A DNA stretch of 25,906 nt from an uncultured Oscillospiraceae bacterium (GTDB lineage: Bacteria; Bacillota; Clostridia; Oscillospirales; Oscillospiraceae): positions 1 through 25,906 of the forward strand of contig CAKSWA010000031.1 in NCBI GenBank assembly GCA_934511165.1, written 5' to 3'. The notes under the pieces are model-generated. The model saw only the letters and a list, made by a program, of their open reading frames with translations. It did no database searches and was not told the origin of the DNA. The position numbers were made by a program, and so were the translations under genes. The first letter of the stretch is position 1. The number at the start of each line of letters is the position of its first letter. Of the stretch, positions 1 to 6,139 are shown one piece after another.

Positions 1-2
1 CC

Positions 3-68
3 AGAAAATGCCTCGGCTGGAGAACCCCACTGGAAGTTTTTTCCTCTTCCTGTGTTGCACTTCATTGA
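3..68 (+). mobile_element. IS30-family transposase, C-terminal tail only (cut by window edge)
   Basis: Reading from base 3, 21 codons followed by TGA encode RKCLGWRTPLEVF and a short SSSCVALH tail. The pattern R-K-C-L-G-W-x-T-P-x-E-V-F is typical of the very end of IS30-family DDE transposases. Most of the protein would lie to the left of the window. The right terminal inverted repeat should lie within about 50 bases after the stop, but it cannot be defined without the left end. The identification rests on one short motif. Confidence 0.6.
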
Positions 69-101
69 CTATCTGCCAGGTTTCCGTTCCTTTTATAAGC
101 A

Positions 102-138
102 CAGCCCCTGAGAATACACAAGGTATTCTCAGGGGCTG
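102..138 (-). terminator. Hairpin terminator after the ATC-hydrolase-like gene
   Basis: A perfect 16-bp stem (102-117 with 123-138) and a 5-base loop lie just past the stop of the minus-strand gene ending at 144. The minus-strand tail is only moderately T-rich, so it could act in either direction. It also separates this operon from the IS30 end. Confidence 0.65.
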
Positions 139-143
139 CTTAT

Positions 144-779
144 TCAGGGAGCCTTTTCTTTGTCTCCCGTAATATAATAATCGCAATACTCCCCACCCGC
201 AGCGATGGTCTGCTCTCGGTGGAGCACGCCGTGCTGGAGCGTTATCATCACATTGTCCAGCTCGCAGAAGAGCGGCATCAGCTCCGCAACGCCGAGCTTT
301 TCCGCATAGGCACAGACGGGGCAGCGCGTGATGCGGTAGTAGCACGCGCCCTCATAGGGCTGGCCGACAAAGTCCACCTTAAAGGATGTCGGGTACTGCG
401 CTTCCTTCTCCGGCGTATACCACTCGGCGTATTTTACCACGCTCTTTTTGTTCTCCGCCTTGCCCTTCGGCGTGTTCAGATCCGTCCGGGCGAAGTACCA
501 TTTGATATGGTAGAGTGAGCGGCGCATCATCTCCTGCACGGTCTCCGGCGGGATCTTCTTTTCGCTCGCCATATACGGCGCAACGAACGCGAGGGCAAAA
601 AGCTCGTTGTACGCCATCGGGTTATCGTCGCCGATATCGTCCGCGCGCTCCACAAGCTCCCGGTAGACCTTCCGGCTCTTTTTCATGATCTCGGCGGCAT
701 AGGCTTTGCCGTATTTTTTCACCAGAACCTTTTTCATGGAGCCCTTGAACATCCAATAATAGAATCCGTTATATTTCAT
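144..779 (-). CDS. L-2-amino-thiazoline-4-carboxylic acid hydrolase-like protein
   Basis: The 211-residue protein matches the ATC-hydrolase-like family. Members resemble the Pseudomonas enzyme that opens L-2-amino-thiazoline-4-carboxylate to N-carbamoyl-cysteine, but most Firmicute members have no tested substrate. The C-terminal half holds the recognisable part: a TRCPVCAYAEKLG stretch near 151-163 (Cys153, Cys156), an FCELD motif near 171-175 (Cys172, Asp175), and a GGEYCDYYI ending (Cys199). No signal peptide or membrane segment is visible. The start is supported by AGGAGG seven bases upstream. It lies 20 bp downstream of the TetR gene and shares its promoter, so it is probably the gene that regulator controls. 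The family call is good; the true substrate is unknown. Confidence 0.75.
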   Translation of the reverse strand: MKYNGFYYWMFKGSMKKVLVKKYGKAYAAEIMKKSRKVYRELVERADDIGDDNPMAYNELFALAFVAPYMASEKKIPPETVQEMMRRSLYHIKWYFARTDLNTPKGKAENKKSVVKYAEWYTPEKEAQYPTSFKVDFVGQPYEGACYYRITRCPVCAYAEKLGVAELMPLFCELDNVMITLQHGVLHREQTIAAGGEYCDYYITGDKEKAP

Positions 780-799
780 TTTTGCGCCTCCTGCGTTTG

Positions 800-1405
800 T
801 TATGTCTCATCAAATAACGCAGCCCAGCCGCCGTAGTGATAGGTCATGAGCGAGCGCATATACGTTTCGGCGGTCTGTCGGTCGGGGCACTCGGCAACGA
901 TGCGGCGGTAGCTGTCGAACTGTGCGGAGATCAGCAGGGTGAGCAGCGTTTCGTCCACGCCGGTATAGCCCGCCGCGCGGAAAAAAGCGGCGCTCTCGGT
1001 GATCTTGCTTTTCACCAGTCCGTCATAATACGGTTCCAGCGCGCTGCCCGCACTCCGATAGAGCAGCAGTACCGCTTCCTCATAATGCGCGAAAATCAGA
1101 TGAAGGATGGCCGCAGACTCGTGCTGCATGGAGGCTTTGAGCTGCGAGAGCACATCCCCTCCGCCGCCGGAATAGTAATCGGCGCGCACGCTTTGAAATG
1201 TCGCGGCGATATCGTCCAGAAACGGCTGCAAAAGGCTCTGAAAAAGCTCGTCCTTCGAGCGGTAGCGCGTCTGGATCGCGCCGACCGTAACACCGGCATT
1301 CTCTGCGATTTTCCGGAGCGACGCGCCCGCGTACCCCTTTTCCAGAAACTCCGCGCGTGCCGCCGCCGTGATCTTATCGTCCAACGAGTGATCCCGCAGT
1401 GCCAT
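800..1405 (-). CDS. TetR/AcrR-family transcriptional regulator
   Basis: A 201-residue protein with a typical TetR N-terminal DNA-binding domain: an opening helix (residues 9-24, ITAAARAEFLEKGY) and a helix-turn-helix at about 28-52 (SLRKIAENAGV, then an RYRSKDEL end). The remaining 140 residues are alpha-helical and variable, as expected for the ligand-binding and dimer domain. A GAGGTGAG ribosome site precedes the ATG. The promoter 50 bp upstream contains two adjacent palindromes, which suggests autorepression together with the downstream ATC-hydrolase-like gene. The ligand cannot be predicted. Confidence 0.85.
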   Translation of the reverse strand: MALRDHSLDDKITAAARAEFLEKGYAGASLRKIAENAGVTVGAIQTRYRSKDELFQSLLQPFLDDIAATFQSVRADYYSGGGGDVLSQLKASMQHESAAILHLIFAHYEEAVLLLYRSAGSALEPYYDGLVKSKITESAAFFRAAGYTGVDETLLTLLISAQFDSYRRIVAECPDRQTAETYMRSLMTYHYGGWAALFDET

Positions 1406-1420
1406 AGACTCACCTCATGC

Positions 1421-1460
1421 ACTATAATTACGCCGTAATTGATTACAGCGTAATTATAGT
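1421..1460. promoter_or_regulatory. Double TetR-type operator over the tetR promoter
   Basis: A 40-bp near-perfect inverted repeat with 19-bp arms (one mismatch) around a 2-bp centre. It resolves into two smaller palindromes centred at 1433 (AATTACG-C-CGTAATT, perfect) and 1448 (ATTACA-G-CGTAAT, one mismatch), 15 bp apart. It overlaps the minus-strand -10 element and the expected start of transcription of the TetR gene. Binding by that TetR protein is an inference from position and form. Confidence 0.75.
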
Positions 1461-1481
1461 AAAACATCCGGCGTCTGTCAA
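1453..1481 (-). promoter_or_regulatory. Consensus sigma-A promoter for tetR and ATC-hydrolase-like gene
   Basis: On the minus strand: TTGACA (1481-1476), a 17-bp spacer, and TATAAT (1458-1453). Both hexamers match the consensus fully. The -10 element lies inside the double operator and the -35 element lies inside the terminator hairpin of the preceding gene. Confidence 0.8.
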
Positions 1482-1498
1482 GAACGACAGACGCCGGA
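1467..1498 (-). terminator. Terminator of the lactaldehyde reductase gene
   Basis: A perfect 13-bp GC-rich stem (1467-1479 with 1486-1498) and 6-base loop lie 33 bp after the stop at 1531 and are followed on the minus strand by a short TGTTTTAC tail. The distal arm contains the TTGACA of the next promoter. Confidence 0.75.
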
Positions 1499-1530
1499 CG
1501 GCTATTTTTAGAGCATAGTTTATTTAGGCC

Positions 1531-2676
1531 TTACATCAGCTTCCGGAACAGCTCCGTCAGCTCTGCAACGCTCGTATCCTTGGGGTTGCCGGGGCGGCAG
1601 GCGTCGGCATAGGCGCTCTCGGCAAGGAACGGCAGATCCTCTTCCTTCAGCGCTTCCAGCTTCTCCGGAATACCAACATCGTGGGAGAGCTTCTTCACAG
1701 CGTCGACAGCGGCCTTGCGGTACTCGGCCTGGGTCATCGAATCGACGCCCTCCACGCCCATGGCACGGGCGATCTCGCGGTACTTCTCGCCGGTGCATTC
1801 GGCGTTATACTCCATGACGATCGGCAGCATCATCGCGCAGGCGACGCCGTGCGGCGTATCGTACACAGCGCCCAGGGTGTGCGCCATGGAATGCGCAATG
1901 CCGAGGCCGACGTTCGAGAAGCCCATACCGGCGATATACTGGCCGAGAGCCATGCCCTCGCGGCCTTCCTTCGTGCCCTTGACGGCATCACGCAGGTGGG
2001 CGGAGATCAGTTTGATAGCTTCGAGATGGAACATGTCGGTCATTTCCCAGGCAGCCTTGGTGGTGTAGCCCTCGATGGCGTGGGTCAGCGCGTCCATACC
2101 GGTGGCGGCGGTGAGGCCCGCGGGCATGGAGCTCATCATCTCAGGATCGACGATCGCGACGATGGGCATATCGTGCGGATCGACGCAGACGAACTTGCGC
2201 TTGCGCTCAACATCGGTGATGACGTAGTTGATGGTGACCTCAGCGGCGGTACCGGCGGTCGTCGGGATGGCGATGATGGGAACGCAGGGCTTCTTGGTGT
2301 CCGCTATGCCCTCGAGAGAGCGCACGTCGGAAAATTCGGGGTTGTTGATAATAATGCCGATGGCCTTGGAGGTGTCCATGGGAGAGCCGCCGCCGATGGC
2401 GATCAGGTAATCCGCGCCGGCTGCCTTGAACGCGGCAACGCCGTCCGTCACGTTCTCAATGGTGGGGTTGGGCTTTATATCGGAGAAAATCTCATAGCTC
2501 AGTCCGGCAGCGTCCAGCACGTCGGTCACGCGGGCAATAACGCCGTGACGCAGAAGCGTGGGGCCGCAGCAGATGAGCGCCTTTTTCAGTCCGCGGGACT
2601 TGACTTCGGTGGGCAGCTCCTGAATGGCGCCTGCGCCGTGGTAAGAGGTCTGGTTGAGCATGATTCTGTTTGCCAT
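1531..2676 (-). CDS. fucO: Lactaldehyde reductase / 1,2-propanediol oxidoreductase (iron alcohol dehydrogenase)
   Basis: The 381-residue protein follows E. coli FucO (382 residues) closely from MANR at the start through long identical blocks such as GADYLIAIGGGSP, NNPEF-DVRSLEG and AIPTTAGTAAEVTINYVIT. FucO is a cytoplasmic group III (iron-dependent) dehydrogenase that reduces L-lactaldehyde to 1,2-propanediol with NADH during fermentation of fucose or rhamnose. The NAD-binding GGGSPMDTSKA motif is at 95-105. The expected metal ligands are present: Asp195, His199, His262 and His276. AGGAG precedes the ATG. The gene is monocistronic, between its own promoter and terminator; no fucose or rhamnose genes are in the window. 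A broader alcohol or diol dehydrogenase role remains possible. Confidence 0.88.
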   Translation of the reverse strand: MANRIMLNQTSYHGAGAIQELPTEVKSRGLKKALICCGPTLLRHGVIARVTDVLDAAGLSYEIFSDIKPNPTIENVTDGVAAFKAAGADYLIAIGGGSPMDTSKAIGIIINNPEFSDVRSLEGIADTKKPCVPIIAIPTTAGTAAEVTINYVITDVERKRKFVCVDPHDMPIVAIVDPEMMSSMPAGLTAATGMDALTHAIEGYTTKAAWEMTDMFHLEAIKLISAHLRDAVKGTKEGREGMALGQYIAGMGFSNVGLGIAHSMAHTLGAVYDTPHGVACAMMLPIVMEYNAECTGEKYREIARAMGVEGVDSMTQAEYRKAAVDAVKKLSHDVGIPEKLEALKEEDLPFLAESAYADACRPGNPKDTSVAELTELFRKLM

Positions 2677-2759
2677 AGTAATGTTTCTCCTTTCGTGATG
2701 TGAAAATCGACTTATTACTTATTATTCCATTGTTAACCAACACTTTCGAGCACGACCAC

Positions 2760-2788
2760 ATTGTAATGCGGCATATAGGACTTGTCAA
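2760..2788 (-). promoter_or_regulatory. Promoter of fucO
   Basis: Minus strand: TTGACA (2788-2783), 17-bp spacer, TACAAT (2765-2760). It leaves a leader of about 75 bases before the ATG, which holds a small inverted repeat around GTTAAC near 2732-2742. No catabolite-repression (cre) site was recognised. Confidence 0.75.
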
Positions 2789-2825
2789 CGCACATACTCA
2801 CCAAAAATCAGCTTTATTTATAAAT

Positions 2826-2861
2826 AACGCCTTGGCAAATTGGTGATTTTACCAAGGCGTT
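2826..2861. terminator. Bidirectional hairpin between fucO and the integrase remnant
   Basis: A perfect 10-bp stem, AACGCCTTGG (2826-2835) with its complement (2852-2861). A run of six T follows on the plus strand (2860-2865) and an AT-rich tail on the minus strand. It would stop minus-strand reading from the remnant before the fucO promoter. No plus-strand gene upstream explains the better plus-strand tail. Confidence 0.6.
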
Positions 2862-2907
2862 TTTTCCGTATAGAGGACAGTGCTGCGCAGCGGCAGGCGC
2901 GAAAAGC

Positions 2908-3174
2908 CTACGCTTCGCAAAGCTGCGGCAGACGCAGATACTCCGCTTTGGAAAGCTCCTTATCCTCGGCACAGTACGCCTCCCTTTGCAGCTTGACCGA
3001 CCGCACCCGGCAGTCCGGCCAGCCGAGAAAGCCAAGGAAGCTGCTCAGGCTCGCCAGCATGGAGTTAATAGACCGGACGGCATAGTTATCTTCCAGCAGA
3101 CGCTTCTTATATGCCACAACCGTTTCCGCCATTTCATCCTGGGATAATATTATATAGTATAGGCAGATCGGCAT
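2908..3174 (-). pseudogene. Remnant of a tyrosine recombinase/integrase (N-terminal SAM-like domain)
   Basis: The fragment reads ETVVAYKKRLLEDNYAVRS, then INSMLASLSSFLGFLGW, then LSKAEYLRL. This is the N-terminal DNA-contact (SAM-like) domain of Firmicute tyrosine recombinases, roughly residues 40-110 of a protein of about 300. It ends eight codons later at TAG. Shifting frame near 2930 gives RSFAKRRLFAPAAAQHCPLYG, which weakly resembles the next helix of the family, so a frameshift probably lies here. The catalytic domain (R-H-R-Y) is absent, as is a convincing start. I read it as a decayed integrase; it cannot recombine DNA. Confidence 0.65.
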
Positions 3175-3214
3175 ATTTTATCGGCGTAATATAATTATGT
3201 AAACTTTCGGGTAT

Positions 3215-3257
3215 AAAAAAATCCCGCGCGGAGAATGGCTTTCCGCGCGGGATTTTT
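3215..3257. terminator. Bidirectional terminator after the FabG-like gene
   Basis: A 12-bp GC-rich stem (3221-3232 with 3242-3253), flanked by A6 on the left and T5 on the right, gives a U-tract in both directions. It lies about 50 bp after the stop of the minus-strand reductase. Confidence 0.85.
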
Positions 3258-3281
3258 GTTATGTCAACTTCATTATGTTTT

Positions 3282-3309
3282 CTGTATTACGTTTACTGTA
3301 TTATGTTAA
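3282..3309. repeat. Two tandem AT-rich 14-bp repeats
   Basis: CTGTATTACGTTTA (3282-3295) and CTGTATTATGTTAA (3296-3309) match at 12 of 14 positions, directly after the stop of the reductase gene. A weaker third copy may lie at 3268-3281. Function unknown. Confidence 0.5.
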
Positions 3310-4044
3310 TCACAGGATAAAGCCACCGTCCACGGTGAGCACCTGGCCGGTGACGAAGCTCGCGTCGTCGCTCGCGAGATAGGAAACGGCGGCGGCGATG
3401 TCCTCCGGCCGGCCGAGACGGCGCAGCGGCGTTTCCTCGGCGAGCTGCGGCAGCACCTCGCTCGGCAGAGCATCGAGCATATCGGTTTTTATGACGCCCG
3501 GCGCAACGCAGTTTACCCGGATGTGCGTGGGCGCAAGCTCCGCAGCCAGCGAGCGCGTGAGCGCAATGAGCGCGGCTTTCGTTGCCGAATACGTCACCTC
3601 GCAGCTCGCGCCGCGAAGCCCCCACATGGACGAGACATTCACGATGCAGCCCGCGTGCTCGTGGAGCATCGGCGGGAGGACGGCCTGAATGGTGTGGAAC
3701 GCGCCATCGATGTTAACCCCGAAATAGCGCCGCCACATCTCCTCCGTCACATCCTGAAAGAGCGCCTGTCCCGCAACGCCCGCGTTATTCACAAGAAGGC
3801 TCACGCGGCCGAACATGTCCTCCACGCGGCGCACCATATTCTCCACCTGCGCGCGGTCGGCCACGTCCGCCTGGAACGCGGCGGCGCGCAGCCCCTCGGC
3901 GGCGAGCTCTTCGACAAGCGAATCGGCGCAGTCCTTGCGGACACGGTAATTGACGGCGACGGTATAGCCCTCGTGGGCGAGACGGCGCGCCGTCGCACGG
4001 CCGATGCCGCGGCTTGCGCCGGTGATAAGTGCGATCTTTTCCAT
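3310..4044 (-). CDS. FabG-like short-chain dehydrogenase/reductase (3-oxoacyl-ACP reductase type)
   Basis: A 244-residue classical SDR with all core motifs: TGASRGIG for NAD(P) binding (8-15), NNAG (86-89), and the catalytic set Ser139, Tyr152 and Lys156 in the S-x12-Y-x3-K spacing. PGVIKTDM and the VTGQVLTVDGG ending are usual for FabG-like enzymes. Such proteins reduce 3-oxoacyl-ACP or other ketones with NADPH in the cytoplasm. It stands alone, not in a fatty-acid operon, so it may be a FabG paralogue with another substrate. The start at 4044 is chosen over one 14 codons upstream because GGGAGGG precedes it and the -10 element overlaps the longer form. Confidence 0.85.
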   Translation of the reverse strand: MEKIALITGASRGIGRATARRLAHEGYTVAVNYRVRKDCADSLVEELAAEGLRAAAFQADVADRAQVENMVRRVEDMFGRVSLLVNNAGVAGQALFQDVTEEMWRRYFGVNIDGAFHTIQAVLPPMLHEHAGCIVNVSSMWGLRGASCEVTYSATKAALIALTRSLAAELAPTHIRVNCVAPGVIKTDMLDALPSEVLPQLAEETPLRRLGRPEDIAAAVSYLASDDASFVTGQVLTVDGGFIL

Positions 4045-4071
4045 AACATTCCCTCCCGGTGATATGCCCTT

Positions 4072-4100
4072 ATTGTACCGCAGCAAAGGCCGGAATACAA
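4072..4100 (-). promoter_or_regulatory. Promoter of the FabG-like gene
   Basis: Minus strand: TTGTAT (4100-4095), 17-bp spacer, TACAAT (4077-4072), immediately after the stop codon of the YolD-like gene. The reductase is therefore probably transcribed independently, possibly also by readthrough, since no hairpin separates it from the YolD-like gene. Confidence 0.6.
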
Positions 4101-4101
4101 G

Positions 4102-4314
4102 TCACCACCACTCGGGCTCCGTCTCGTATTCCCCGGTCTCCTTCTCGCCGAACTCCCGCGCCGTTTCCGCCACGACAGCCTCGTACCCCGTGAGCGCAGC
4201 GAACGAGGAAAACTGCGCCGCCCGGTCGCGCCGCGGCATGGACGGGTGCGTGTCGGAAACGTGGTGCGGCAGATGTATGATATCGTCATAGTCGCGGCAT
4301 TCCTCGCGCTTCAT
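4102..4314 (-). CDS. YolD-like small protein coupled to the Y-family polymerase
   Basis: A 70-residue protein with IIHLPHHVSDTHPSM (12-26) and the core DRAAQFSSFAALTGYEAVV (30-48), followed by an acidic tail. The D-R-A-A-Q-F-x-P/S-F-A-A-L-x-G-Y pattern is known from short YolD-like proteins encoded next to UmuC-like polymerases in Firmicutes. Its ATG overlaps the polymerase stop as ATGA, so the two are translationally coupled. YolD-like proteins have been suggested to act with the polymerase, in the way UmuD acts with UmuC, but their biochemical role is not settled. No membrane segment or signal peptide. Confidence 0.75.
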   Translation of the reverse strand: MKREECRDYDDIIHLPHHVSDTHPSMPRRDRAAQFSSFAALTGYEAVVAETAREFGEKETGEYETEPEWW

Positions 4315-5837
4315 GCCCGGTGACCTCCGATCTGTTTGTTGCGTGAGCGCGTCGTCGCGCCCTCTTCGAGATTCATACCTTTTAGAATAGCATTATTGCC
4401 GTACCGCCGCTGGATGGCAAGAATGGCCTCCTGCCGCCGCCGTTCGCGCTCGCGCGCTTTTTGCGCCGCGCCGGGCGCGGGGGCGTTCTCTTCCGCAACG
4501 GAAAAGAGATCGAGCTGCTCGCCGCTATCAACGGCGCAGGGGATCTTGTCCTCCGGCAGGACGCGGTTCGCCGCGACCGTCACGCGGCGGACGAGGAGGT
4601 TTTTATCGGTGATGCGGTCGTAGAGCGCCATGACCGCGTCCGTAATCTCGCGCGTGGAGGAGGAATACCCCGCGAGATTGGCCGTGCCGTGGCCGTGCTT
4701 CGGCACGCGGCGGCCGTAGCGGTCGGTGTGTGTCTCCCCCGTATACTCCGCAGCGCGGGTGGGGTCGGCAAGATTTTCAACGTCATACCCGATCGTGAGC
4801 GTGAGCTGGTCGGTGCAGAGGCGTTTCTTCACGAGGTCGAGCACAAGAAGATCGATCATTTCGCGCACGATGAGCTTTGCCTTGTGCCAGTCGTACGGCT
4901 CCTGCAGCACCTGACCGGAGCTGATGCTGTTGGAATCCGGCCGGTAGGCGTGGATATCCGCGATCGTGCACGGCTCCCAGCCCCAGGCGTGGTCAATAAG
5001 GAGCTCCGCCTGCACGCCGAACGTTTTATAAAGAAGCTCCTCGTTATAGAAATCGCTGCTCTTTCCGAGCGAGCAGCGGGCAACATCGCCCATGGTATAC
5101 ATCCCCAGCGCTTCGAGCCGCCGCACCGTTCCCGCGCCGACGCGCCAGAAGTCCGTGAGCGGCCGGTGACCCCAGAGCTTACGGCGGTAGCTCATCTCGT
5201 CGAGCTCGGCGATACGAACGCCGTCTCGGTCCGGCGGGATGTGCTTGGCTTCAATGTCCATCGCGATCTTGCAGAGATAGAGATTCGTGCCGATGCCCGC
5301 CGTGGCGGTGATGCCGGTCGTGTCCAGCACCTCACGCAGTATTTTCCGGCAGAGCTCGTGCGCCGTCATGCGGTAGGTGTGCAGATAGTCCGTCACATCC
5401 ATGAACACCTCGTCGATGGAGTAGACGTGGATATCCTCGGGCGCTACGTAGTGCAGATAGACATTGTAGATCCCGGCGCTGTAGCGCATGTAGTGCGCCA
5501 TGTGCGGCGGCGCGACGACATAGTCGAGCTCCAGCGATGGATTTGCCGCAAGCTCCGGCGCGCTGCACGATTTCCCGGTGAACGCATGGCCCGGCGCCGC
5601 AGCGTGCCGCGCGGCATTGATCTTCCGCACCGCCTCCACGACCTCAAAGAGCCGGGCGCGCCCCGGAATGCCGTAGGCCTTGAGCGCCGGGGACACCGCG
5701 AGACAGATCGTCTTTTCCGTGCGGGTCGGGTCCGCCACGACGAGATTCGTCGTCATCGGGTCAAGACCGCGCTCCATGCACTCCACCGAGGCATAGAACG
5801 ACTTGAGATCGATGGCAAGATATGTCCGCTCGCTCAT
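4311..5837 (-). CDS. Y-family (UmuC/DinB-type) translesion DNA polymerase
   Basis: A 508-residue Y-family polymerase that copies past damaged bases. The palm motif AIDLKSFYASVE gives catalytic Asp10 and steric-gate Tyr15; SIDEVFMDVT gives Asp142 and Glu143. A helix-hairpin-helix region lies at about 228-255, and the little-finger domain covers roughly 300-430. QLDLF at 441-445 is a beta-clamp binding motif. The final 60 residues are charged and variable. It is longer than DinB (about 350-420) and fits the UmuC/YqjW/UvrX branch of Firmicutes, which is usually paired with a YolD-like protein, as here. GGAGGT precedes the ATG. The promoter bears a palindrome that may be a damage-response operator. 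Confidence 0.88.
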   Translation of the reverse strand: MSERTYLAIDLKSFYASVECMERGLDPMTTNLVVADPTRTEKTICLAVSPALKAYGIPGRARLFEVVEAVRKINAARHAAAPGHAFTGKSCSAPELAANPSLELDYVVAPPHMAHYMRYSAGIYNVYLHYVAPEDIHVYSIDEVFMDVTDYLHTYRMTAHELCRKILREVLDTTGITATAGIGTNLYLCKIAMDIEAKHIPPDRDGVRIAELDEMSYRRKLWGHRPLTDFWRVGAGTVRRLEALGMYTMGDVARCSLGKSSDFYNEELLYKTFGVQAELLIDHAWGWEPCTIADIHAYRPDSNSISSGQVLQEPYDWHKAKLIVREMIDLLVLDLVKKRLCTDQLTLTIGYDVENLADPTRAAEYTGETHTDRYGRRVPKHGHGTANLAGYSSSTREITDAVMALYDRITDKNLLVRRVTVAANRVLPEDKIPCAVDSGEQLDLFSVAEENAPAPGAAQKARERERRRQEAILAIQRRYGNNAILKGMNLEEGATTRSRNKQIGGHRA

Positions 5838-5850
5838 GGCGCACCTCCGC

Positions 5851-5878
5851 TGCTTTTTGTTCGCTGCTCTTTGTTCGC
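5851..5878. repeat. Two tandem 14-bp repeats at the polymerase transcription start
   Basis: On the plus strand TGCTTTTTGTTCGC (5851-5864) and TGCTCTTTGTTCGC (5865-5878) are identical at 13 of 14 positions. On the coding strand each contains GCGAAC, half of the Gram-positive LexA box (CGAAC-N4-GTTCG), but the halves are direct, not inverted. They cover the likely start of transcription and the leader. Confidence 0.6.
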
Positions 5879-5882
5879 TATT

Positions 5883-5911
5883 ATTATATTAGCTTATTAA
5901 GCGAATTTCAA
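5883..5911 (-). promoter_or_regulatory. Polymerase promoter with a palindrome filling the spacer
   Basis: Minus strand: TTGAAA (5911-5906), 17-bp spacer, TATAAT (5888-5883). The whole spacer is one 17-bp inverted repeat, TTCGCTTA-A-TAAGCTAA, with a single mismatch. A repressor bound there would block both hexamers. The site does not match the canonical CGAAC-N4-GTTCG LexA box. Confidence 0.75.
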
Positions 5912-6064
5912 GAGAGAGGTTTTGCCGTATATATCTCCCGCAGGCAGAAATATTTTTTTTCATCTTAGCATACGTTGTACATGCCTGCAAGTTCTAAGGG
6001 AGCCGCCGCTTCCCCCCTCTGCTGCCGGTATCGCCATGCAGGGCATCATCTCGCGCCGGAAACG
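5912..6064. other. Intergenic stretch with no recognised feature
   Basis: Between the polymerase promoter and the methyltransferase terminator. I see an A/T-rich tract near 5949-5962 and no ORF with a ribosome site, no tRNA and no strong hairpin. Confidence 0.5.
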
Positions 6065-6095
6065 AAAAACGGCATCCAGCCGAAGCTGAATGCCG
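6065..6095 (-). terminator. Terminator of the methyltransferase gene
   Basis: An 11-bp stem (6070-6080 with 6085-6095, one mismatch) closed by a TTCG tetraloop on the minus strand and followed there by TTTTTCG. It lies 45 bp after the TGA at 6140, not after the amber codon at 6296, which supports 6140 as the original gene end. Confidence 0.8.
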
Positions 6096-6139
6096 CATGA
6101 TCGTTTTTCATTGAAAGCCGGACGATTCCTGCTGTGCCG

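Noticed and set aside
3282..3309. CRISPR-like repeats
   Set aside because: Only two to three short, degenerate, adjoining copies with no spacers.
5883..5911. Canonical LexA box before the polymerase
   Set aside because: A palindrome is present but the CGAAC-N4-GTTCG pattern is not, so only an unassigned operator is claimed.
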